Origin: Arthrobacter glacialis | Lineage (GTDB): Bacteria; Actinomycetota; Actinomycetes; Actinomycetales; Micrococcaceae | Direction of reading: 5' to 3' | Assembly: GCF_002909445.1 (NCBI RefSeq) | Contig: NZ_PPXC01000021.1 | Coordinates: 1-57,695, forward strand | Length of the DNA stretch: 57,695 nucleotides | Shown: piece after piece, positions 51,876-57,695 of the stretch | Numbering within the stretch: position 1 is the first letter of the stretch | How the letters are laid out: every line of letters starts with the position of its first letter | Program-made: the position numbers and the translations under genes | Notes under the pieces: generated by a model | Told to the model about the DNA's origin: nothing | Database searches by the model: none | The model's input: the letters and a program-made list of their open reading frames with translations, nothing else

Positions 51876-51926
51876 ACCACAAGAGGAAGGTCCCCGTCAC
51901 TGAACTGGGGACCTTCCTCTTGTGGT
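51876..51926. terminator. 20-bp perfect hairpin ending the sulfur operon
   Basis: ACCACAAGAGGAAGGTCCCC (51876-51895) pairs perfectly with 51907-51926 around an 11-base loop. There is no long T-run, but a stem this long just after the last gene is a convincing transcript end. Confidence 0.75.
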
Positions 51927-51944
51927 GGGCCTTGCCGCGGCACG

Positions 51945-52603
51945 GTGCCCCTCACGGACGCTACCCCGAAGGCTGACCTGGAAGACGTCATCGTCTACCT
52001 CGGCCCACACTGCCACCTGGTCCAGTACCCGCTGCGCAAGGGTGAGCTGCTGAACACGGTTGCCGTTTCACGTCGCCGTCGTTTGAGCGTGGCGAGTAGC
52101 AGTACGGTGGCGTTGACGAGCTGGAAGAGGCCTGTAGTGACTGTGTTCCGGCTGTTCGGGAAGCCCTGAAGAACCTGGCAACTGGCATCCGCTGGCCCAT
52201 GTATGACAAGAACCCGATCGAGAATTGGGTCAGCGGCCGCATGACGTTGATTGGCGAGGCCGCCCACCCCATGCTCCAGCACCTGGCCCAAGGTGCCTGC
52301 CAGGCACTTGAAAATGCTGCCGTGTTGCTGGAAGTCACGCAGGCAACCATCTGCACCGACGAAGGCATCGACTCCAGCGCCCGGGAAGATGACTTCAATG
52401 ACTTCAATGAGGCCAGGGCCGGCCGCACGGCCCGCGTCTGGGGCGAGCCATGGTACGTTTCCGGCCTGGCCTGAACGCTCCGCAACCTGTTGTTCAAGAG
52501 TCGCGGCAACGGCAACCACCATTACAACGACTGGCCCTACGGTCAGGAAGGCGACGGTGTCCCGGCGGCGAATGAGCCGGGTAGGGAAGTGTTTGCAGGC
52601 TAA
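51945..52603 (+). pseudogene. FAD-dependent aromatic monooxygenase remnant
   Basis: The first piece reads [20 protein letters not shown] with [12 protein letters not shown], from the middle of a salicylate/nicotinate-hydroxylase-type monooxygenase. After a deletion and frame change near 52070-52165 the second piece reads [20 protein letters not shown], then VSGRMTLIGEAAHPMLQHLA and QGACQALENAAVLLEV, the conserved GDAAHPMxPxxxQGxxQAxEDA block that binds FAD. A TGA at 52472-52474 interrupts it, and the frame ends at the TAA 52601-52603 with NGNHHYNDWPYG, a normal family C-terminus. The N-terminal FAD GxGxxG region is missing. Confidence 0.75.
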
Positions 52604-52613
52604 TTGAGACAAG

Positions 52614-52647
52614 GAAGTGCCCGCCCCGACATCGAGGCGGGCACTTC
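52614..52647. terminator. Hairpin terminator downstream of the TetR gene
   Basis: GAAGTGCCCGCC (52614-52625) pairs perfectly with GGCGGGCACTTC (52636-52647). It lies between the monooxygenase remnant and the convergent TetR gene. Confidence 0.7.
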
Positions 52648-52660
52648 TCATCTGATGTTT

Positions 52661-53389
52661 CTAATCTTCTGTGGGCATGCCATCCGTTGCTTGCGGGGAC
52701 GTGCAGATCGGGCGAAAACCCTCAATAAGCAGTTGCAGGGCACGTTGGCTCACGGCGGTCGTGCCGCGGTGATCGACGGGTAGCGCGGCCTGGGCCATGG
52801 CCGAGATCAACAGTAAATCCTGCTGCTGGAAATCTTCACGAACAGCCTTGGCCGCCTTGGCGCGGGTCACGAGCAGCTCAAGCTGGGCGGTAACCTTCGC
52901 TTCCATGGCGTCCAGAGCGGCGATGAGTTCTTCATGCGTGGACCCGCGCGCCCAGCCCGCCCCGCCGATGTAGCCCCCCAAGACAAGTTCACGCATGCCA
53001 CGGTCATGAAGCAGCTGATATGTGGAACGGCGCAGAAAGTACTCAATGCCATCCCATGGTTCTGCGAAGCCGTTGGCCGTGAGTGCAAACTTTTCACCGT
53101 CCGCCATATGGTCTCGGTAAACGTCCAGGATCAAGATGTCCTTGTCCTTGTACCTGCGGTACAGTGTGGCCACTCCCACGCCTGCCGCTCTGGCGATGTC
53201 GGCCAGTGGCACGCCCAGTCCGTTGCGTGCAAAAAGTTCATGAGCCGCCAGGCGCAGGTGATCGTCACGAGAGCTGGAAACTTCACCTGCGGCTTCCGGA
53301 TGCGGTGCGGGACCTGCCGGGACGGCAGCATCCTGGTGAGGGCGTCCCGTGGAGGATTCGTGGTTTTCGCGAGGTGGAAGCTGTTTCAT
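52661..53389 (-). CDS. TetR-family repressor of the adjacent MFS exporter
   Basis: A 242-residue regulator with a long polar N-terminal arm of about 40 residues. The helix-turn-helix is LRLAAHELFARNGLGVPLAD then IARAAGVGVATLYRRYKDKD, classical TetR with the LYRRYK end of the recognition helix. The C-terminal domain (about residues 110-220) does not identify the ligand. It is divergent from the DHA2 exporter at 53547, and two near-identical GGAATAG(C)T-type operators lie between. Repression of both genes, relieved by an exported drug, is the expected scheme. Confidence 0.9.
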   Translation of the reverse strand: MKQLPPRENHESSTGRPHQDAAVPAGPAPHPEAAGEVSSSRDDHLRLAAHELFARNGLGVPLADIARAAGVGVATLYRRYKDKDILILDVYRDHMADGEKFALTANGFAEPWDGIEYFLRRSTYQLLHDRGMRELVLGGYIGGAGWARGSTHEELIAALDAMEAKVTAQLELLVTRAKAAKAVREDFQQQDLLLISAMAQAALPVDHRGTTAVSQRALQLLIEGFRPICTSPQATDGMPTED

Positions 53390-53460
53390 GCGGTGGGTGC
53401 TTTCGGTGATGGCATGGGGCTTATGTTGTCAATTCAAGTGTAGCGTGAAATTAAACACGC

Positions 53461-53476
53461 CGGAATAGCTATTCCG
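53461..53476. promoter_or_regulatory. TetR operator 1
   Basis: CGGAATAGCTATTCCG is a perfect 16-base palindrome. Together with a second copy at 53494 it flanks a -10-like TATAGACT, so a bound repressor would block the promoter. Binding by the adjacent TetR is inferred. Confidence 0.75.
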
Positions 53477-53493
53477 CACGGTATAGACTCTAA

Positions 53494-53507
53494 GGAATAG
53501 CTGTTCC
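53494..53507. promoter_or_regulatory. TetR operator 2
   Basis: GGAATAGCTGTTCC differs from the core of operator 1 at one base. The centres of the two sites are 32 bases apart (about three helical turns), which places them on the same face of the DNA. Confidence 0.7.
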
Positions 53508-53546
53508 GCTTGTTCAGCTTCATCATTCGCAAAAGGCAATAGGTAT

Positions 53547-55064
53547 ATGAGTACTGCTACAAAAATGGAAGAGTCGAGCCGGGGCATCCGCGCGGGTTCT
53601 GATCCCCGGACCGTCCCGGAAGTTCCCGATTCCGGCAGGTCTGCCCTGCGCTGGTGGTCAATGCTGGCCATCGGCATGTCCCAGCTCATGGTGGTTCTGG
53701 ATGCCACCATCATGAACGTGGCGCTGCCAAGCGCACAGCTCGAGCTGAACTTCTCTGATTCACTTCGCCCCTGGGTCATTACGGCCTACGCACTGTCCTT
53801 CGGCGGCCTGTTGCTCATGGGTGGCCGCATTGCCGACCTGATGGGCCGCAAACAGATCTTCCTCATCGGCCTGGTGGGCTTTGCCGTGGCTTCCGCTCTT
53901 GGCGGTGCCGCACCGAGCTTCGCCATACTGCTGGCAGCGCGCGTTTTGCAGGGCATCTTTGCGGCGCTCTTGGCGCCTGCAGCACTGTCCTTGCTCACTA
54001 CGACGTTCATTGATCCTGCAGAACGTGGCAAGGCGTTTGGCATTTACGGCGCCCTGGCCGGTGCCGGCGGTGCTGTTGGCCTTCTGCTTGGAGGTGTCCT
54101 CACCGAATTCATGACGTGGCGATGGACTCTCTACGTAAACATTGCCTTTGCTGCTGTTGCCTTTGTTGTTGGTGTCATTGCCATTGCCCCGACCGTGCGT
54201 GAGCGCGGGATCAAGCTGGATGTTCCTGGGGCAATCTTCGCAACGTTGGGCTTCTTTGCCCTCGTTTTTGGTTTCACCAATGCGGAAGAACATGGTTTCG
54301 GCAGCATTGGCACGTGGGGCTGCCTGGGCATCGGCGTAGTCCTCGTGGTTGTTTTTGTCATGCTTCAGCGGCGTGGAAAGTCCCCGCTGCTCCCGCTGCA
54401 CATTGTGGTTCACCGAGATCGAGGTGCTTCCATGCTGGCGATTTTTGTTGCCGGTGCCGTGATTTTTGGTGTGAACTTGTACCTGGTCTATTACCTGCAG
54501 ATTGTTCTTGGCTTTACCCCGTTGCAGACCGGCTTGGCCGTGTTGCCGCTGTGTCTGGGGATCATGATTTCAGCGATGCTGTCGACCTCGGTGCTCATGG
54601 CGCGGCTCGGAGCCAAGGTATTGGTGCCAGCTGGCATGACAATCTCCGCTCTAGGTTCGCTTCTGCTAGCGTTTGCCAACGCCGACAGCAGCTACACCCT
54701 GCATGTGGCGGTGCCCATGTTCATCGTGGCCATCGGTCTCGGTGCCATTATTTCCTCGGCGCTGAGCGTTGGCACTCTCGGGGTCGACCCACACCATGCC
54801 GGGGCGGCATCGGCAGCCGTGAACGCTTCCCAGCAGCTAGGTGGCTCCATCGGCCTTGCCGTGTTGAACACTCTCGTCGCAGGGGCAACCATCTCCGCGA
54901 TCGATTCTGGCGAGGGTCACCTTGACTCCCTCGTCAGTGGCTACTCCGGAGCCTACGTGGCCTGCGCTGTCCTGCTGGTGATCGGCGCGGTGGTGACTGC
55001 ACTCATGTACCGCCGCCGCGAGCATACGGCTGTTTCCACGGGCCAGACAGCCGTCCACATGTAG
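53547..55064 (+). CDS. DHA2-type MFS drug exporter
   Basis: A 505-residue exporter of the EmrB/QacA type with 14 predicted spans. Helix 1 carries QLMVVLDATIMNVALPSAQL (the LDxTIVNVALP signature), the loop motif is LLMGGRIADLMGRKQIFLIG, and AARVLQGIFAALLAPAALSLL is the antiporter helix. The charged loop RRGKSPLLPLHIVVHRDRGA and the C-terminal TRxxxGSxGLAVLNTL-like block (NASQQLGGSIGLAVLNTLVA) are also typical. Drug identity unknown. Control by the divergent TetR through twin operators is strongly suggested. It ends in a clear intrinsic terminator. Confidence 0.93.
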   Translation: MSTATKMEESSRGIRAGSDPRTVPEVPDSGRSALRWWSMLAIGMSQLMVVLDATIMNVALPSAQLELNFSDSLRPWVITAYALSFGGLLLMGGRIADLMGRKQIFLIGLVGFAVASALGGAAPSFAILLAARVLQGIFAALLAPAALSLLTTTFIDPAERGKAFGIYGALAGAGGAVGLLLGGVLTEFMTWRWTLYVNIAFAAVAFVVGVIAIAPTVRERGIKLDVPGAIFATLGFFALVFGFTNAEEHGFGSIGTWGCLGIGVVLVVVFVMLQRRGKSPLLPLHIVVHRDRGASMLAIFVAGAVIFGVNLYLVYYLQIVLGFTPLQTGLAVLPLCLGIMISAMLSTSVLMARLGAKVLVPAGMTISALGSLLLAFANADSSYTLHVAVPMFIVAIGLGAIISSALSVGTLGVDPHHAGAASAAVNASQQLGGSIGLAVLNTLVAGATISAIDSGEGHLDSLVSGYSGAYVACAVLLVIGAVVTALMYRRREHTAVSTGQTAVHM

Positions 55065-55094
55065 TGGACTGGCCTGAACGCCACCGAAGTAAGG

Positions 55095-55142
55095 AGGACG
55101 CCCTGGCTGCCGCGCACAAGCGGCTGGCAGGGCGTCCTTTTT
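55095..55142 (+). terminator. Intrinsic terminator of the MFS gene
   Basis: AGGACGCCCTG (55095-55105) pairs with CAGGGCGTCCT (55128-55138), with an inner GCCGC/GCGGC stem, followed by TTTTTG. Confidence 0.85.
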
Positions 55143-55551
55143 GACGTTGCCGAATTTCTTGAAACCTTCATGGCTGCGCGCCATCGTGCACTAGTGATGT
55201 GTCAATGCTTGTCACGAGTCGCCACAAATCATTGCCCGGTCTCCAGCTCGCGGCGGGAAGAGCCCTCGGGGTTATAGATCGAATGAAATCGCAGGTCCGC
55301 AACCCGCATCAGCTGCCGTTAGGAACTCGAAAGGCCATATACGGGTCCGCTTGCCGACAGTTTGGCGGGTGCATGAGGCATCGCTCGGAGCATGGCAAGA
55401 CTCCAGCCCCAGATAGTCCTCGAATGCAGCGGCCCCGACCCAGTCAACCGGTCAAGCGAAACTCAGACACGTCACCTGTGACTTCACGGACTGAGAAGCT
55501 GCTACGACCGCCATGCTCAAGCGTCTCGACGGCGTGTGACGAGGACAGGAG
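55143..55551. other. Intergenic, no gene seen
   Basis: No supported coding region. It holds the second copy of the dispersed 23-bp repeat at 55206-55228. Confidence 0.5.
55206..55228. repeat. Dispersed 23-bp repeat, copy 2
   Basis: Differs at one base from 44897-44919 and is in the same orientation. The sequence around it is unrelated to the surroundings of copy 1. Confidence 0.5.
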
Positions 55552-56046
55552 CTATGCGTCAGTTTGCGACGAGAGCTCCTTGACGCCATCGAGGTAATCC
55601 TGGAGTCGCGCTAAGGACTCTCCTTTATCGTCGCCAAATTTGGCCAGAAGCCCGGTGACCAGTAATAGCCACGAAAGCACGCTGGGTCCGAACTTTCCCT
55701 TGAACGCCGGTGAAAAGCGAATTGTCTCTGTGAGTCGGTAGCCAGCATCAACGGGTTCAATGGTCATTCGAACACGCTGTCGAATCCCACGCTGTTTGCC
55801 GTGAAAATCCATGGTTGACTCGGGAACGTAGTTCGTAATCGTCCACGTGACCACGTCGAAGTCACATTCCTCGCCATGGTGTTCGCTCCAGCTATTTCCT
55901 GCTTCCAGCGCGAAATGTTTATTCGCAAAAAATGTGGTCTTGTGTTCCACATACTCAGCTGATATTGCAGGGTCAACGAAGGAAGCCCAAAGGGTCTCTG
56001 GCCTTCCTGAAAAATATCCTGAATTACTGAACGAGCTATATCCCAC
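55552..56046 (-). CDS. SRPBCC-type (START-like) lipid/ligand-binding protein
   Basis: A 164-residue protein that begins with a beta-strand and FSGRPETLWASFVDPAISAE, the opening helix of SRPBCC proteins, then alternating strands (WSEHHGEECDFDVVTWTITN, RMTIEPVDAGYRLTETIRFS) and a long C-terminal helix (GDDKGESLARLQDYLDGVKE). SRPBCC proteins bind hydrophobic ligands in a deep pocket; some are cyclases or hydratases. The ligand is unknown. There is a short internal hydrophobic segment (VLSWLLLVTGLLAKF) in the last third. It is monocistronic. Confidence 0.75.
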   Translation of the reverse strand: MGYSSFSNSGYFSGRPETLWASFVDPAISAEYVEHKTTFFANKHFALEAGNSWSEHHGEECDFDVVTWTITNYVPESTMDFHGKQRGIRQRVRMTIEPVDAGYRLTETIRFSPAFKGKFGPSVLSWLLLVTGLLAKFGDDKGESLARLQDYLDGVKELSSQTDA

Positions 56047-56231
56047 CGTTTCTCCTCAGCGGTAGAGCTGGTAGTAGACAAACCAAAAATTGAGTGCCCA
56101 TTACTGGGGCGAATAGCCCCTGAACCGATTGTAAGCGTTCACGAGGAACGCCTGATGGAATATGAAAAACGGTGAGCGGGGCTTCTCTGTCTAGAAGAAA
56201 CAGAGGCCACCCTCGGCGTATGCCCACTGAG

Positions 56232-56980
56232 CTAGCTAACTGCTTGCTCGACGTCGCTCAACGACCGCAGTGGCCAGACATGAACCTCGTAGCCAGCCTG
56301 GTGCAGTCGCTCCACCTCTTGGGAAGTGAGGCCCTCGAAACCACTGTAGAAAGTGCTGGCACCAACGGCTTCAAGAATGCCGTCCAGGCCACCTTCGTGC
56401 TGCTGGGTGTCAGCGTAACGGCTGACGATGAGACCGCGGGGCACCGAGAGCGCATGCTGGCGGCGCAAGGACAGCGCCTCGGTCTGGAAGCTGGTGAACC
56501 TAATGCCTGCTGCGTCTGCAGGCCGGCTAAGGACCAGTTCGGCCAAGGTCGCGACTGCGCCGGGGTCTTTGATTTCGACGTGAAGTTCAACACTGGTTGC
56601 GTCCACGACTTCGCTGAAGGTCAGTGTTGGCTGTCCGGAATCCAGCAGGACGGTGCGTAGTTGCCCAAGATCGAGTTCGAGGACCGGAGTGTCGGTTATC
56701 GGGCCAGGTTCGCCGGCCACCCGTGCAGGGTGGCGTCGTGCAAGACGATGGGGACGCCGTCGCGCGGGATGCGAATGTCCAGTTCGAGCTCCGTGGCTCC
56801 GCTGCGCTCGGCGAGCAGGAACGATGCGATGCTGTTTTCAGGTGCGTGGGTCGCGGTGCCGGAGCCCTCACGGACGGCCGCCACGGTCTGGTCAAGTTTG
56901 GCCACGAGGGTGTACGTCACCCAGAGGCAGCGAAATGCTAGTCGCCTTAGTGCGACTCCGCTCAGGACCAAGGCAACCAT
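56232..56980 (-). pseudogene. Glycerophosphodiester phosphodiesterase, frameshifted
   Basis: The N-terminal part (THAPENSIASFLLAERSGAT, ELELDIRIPRDGVPIVLHDATL) matches the GDPD core, with the ELDIR..DGVPIVxHD metal motif intact. After the codons for HDATL the reading changes frame near 56715-56730; the rest (GEPGPITDTPVLELDLGQLR, SVELHVEIKDPGAV, LSVPRGLIVSRYA, GYEVHVWPL) is in another frame and ends at 56232. The family's initial AHRG motif reads AVREG here, so the catalytic histidine also seems lost. The gene is probably inactive; a single-base sequencing error could explain the frameshift but not the missing histidine. Confidence 0.75.
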
Positions 56981-57092
56981 TGGCTATGTTCTCAGTCACA
57001 CCGCGACCTGTTGGGGGTGAATGGTCGCATAAGCTGAGGCGGTTGTCTCAATGAGGAGGCAGCCGGACAACCATCAAAGAAAGCAATGGCGC

Positions 57093-57266
57093 ATGAACTT
57101 TGAATCCAATTCTCTGACCCTGAAAATCTGGGACCGCTCCACGATCGAGCACACCTTGGAAACGGCTATTTCCCACGTTTCCACCAAGGCCAACGCACCG
57201 AGAGACCTGGTGAAGGTCACGCGAAGCGGGCCCAATCTATTCACCGTAAGCGTGACCGGAGCGTAA
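57093..57266 (+). CDS. Small hypothetical protein
   Basis: A 57-residue frame starting MNFESNSLTLKIWDRSTIEH, with alternating polar and hydrophobic residues but no recognisable domain, signal or membrane span. An AAAGAAAG stretch lies about 15 bases upstream of the ATG, which is only a fair ribosome binding site. The amino-acid composition is normal for a protein of this region, so a real gene is possible, but I have no family match. Confidence 0.4.
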   Translation: MNFESNSLTLKIWDRSTIEHTLETAISHVSTKANAPRDLVKVTRSGPNLFTVSVTGA

Positions 57267-57695
57267 CCGGTGACTCGCTGACCCATCTCAGCCAAATCCC
57301 GGCTTGTGAACGACGACGGAGATAGGAATCCTCAAGCGTCGTTGGTGGGAGCACCTCGCCGAAGAATCATCACGATGTAGTTGTTCCCGCAGGAACTCAA
57401 TAGTTCCGAATGCTTGCAAGGGCAATCGTCTGGTTCGAATCCCGCCTTGGGCACGCTAGCCCCCGATCACAGGGGGTTAGCGTGTTTCAGCGTTGCCACC
57501 GACATCGACCTCGGTACGGCAGGGAGGGAGGCAAACGGTCATTTGGACCGGAAGTCGTTATCCTAAACAGGATCGCGGGATCTCGATTCGGACCCCGTGA
57601 TCAACGACGATTGGACGCATGGGGGCCTTGACGGCGTCGCGGGAGGCGTTCATGGTTGGAGGTGTTGAGAATATCCACTCCATTCAACGGAGGAA
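57267..57695. other. Right-end stretch: tRNA-3'-like fragment and hairpin, no gene
   Basis: Around 57425-57454 the sequence CTGGTTCGAATCCCG, followed by CCTTGGGCAC, resembles the T-loop and acceptor end of a tRNA, but the T-stem does not pair properly and no anticodon arm is found upstream. It may be an attachment-site scar. Past 57490 I see no supported gene. Confidence 0.35.
57452..57487. terminator. Hairpin after the tRNA-like fragment
   Basis: CACGCTAGCCCCC (57452-57464) pairs with GGGGGTTAGCGTG (57472-57484), one G-T pair, followed by TTT. It looks like an intrinsic terminator such as follows many tRNA genes. Confidence 0.6.

Noticed and set aside
57423-57459. Functional tRNA gene
   Set aside because: The T-stem does not pair and no D-arm or anticodon arm can be built upstream, so only a 3'-like fragment is claimed.

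Overview
This roughly 58-kb window reads as chromosome (or a large replicon) of a high-GC actinobacterium close to Arthrobacter and its relatives (Micrococcaceae). The protein families, GTG starts, four-base ATGA gene overlaps, and DUF6153/DUF305/F510_1955-type proteins all fit; the genus is an inference from protein resemblance because no rRNA gene is present.

Layout. The left 10 kb is a worn accessory region. It holds the end of an IS21-like element overlapping a DUF4160 gene, a broken serine recombinase, a small secreted protein, an AI-2E-type transporter, an ohr-doxX pair in which Ohr has lost its second cysteine, a decayed group II intron maturase, a SOUL protein, a membrane-anchored hydrolase, an MFS exporter with two lesions, and IS3- and IS256-type debris. 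From 10.1 to 21.9 kb there are compact small operons: marR-acyl-CoA ligase-DUF2177; a DUF1295 membrane protein; an SDR protein; an XRE/cupin regulator with a B3/B4 tRNA-editing-type protein, an EamA exporter and a DapA-like protein; and a probable metal-stress set (F510_1955, DUF305, DUF6153). From 22 to 30 kb lie recombination scars (P-type ATPase/thiolase debris, an in-frame Old-Yellow-Enzyme/GH32 chimera), a frame-damaged fructokinase, an MFS exporter, a metallophosphoesterase and a stealth-type sugar-phosphate transferase.

From 30.5 to 44.8 kb is a sugar block: xylA-xylB followed by an M20 amidohydrolase and the stealth gene, a divergent alditol oxidase and ROK repressor, then an ABC sugar importer with two Gfo/Idh/MocA dehydrogenases and a ThuA-like protein, under a divergent LacI-type regulator flanked by palindromes. 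From 46 to 51.9 kb is the most notable system: an S-box (SAM-I-like) riboswitch whose closing stem covers the ribosome binding site of a four-gene, translationally coupled operon (acetyl-CoA-synthetase-like, SfnG-type dimethylsulfone monooxygenase, MetY, CoA-binding protein), with a flavin reductase facing away from it. This looks like an organosulfur-to-methionine module gated by S-adenosylmethionine. The right end has a TetR/MFS pair with clear twin operators, a SRPBCC protein, a frameshifted glycerophosphodiesterase and mostly non-coding sequence.

All calls rest on reading the sequence; no database search was run. Pseudogene calls assume the sequence is free of assembly errors, which matters most for single-base lesions in homopolymers.
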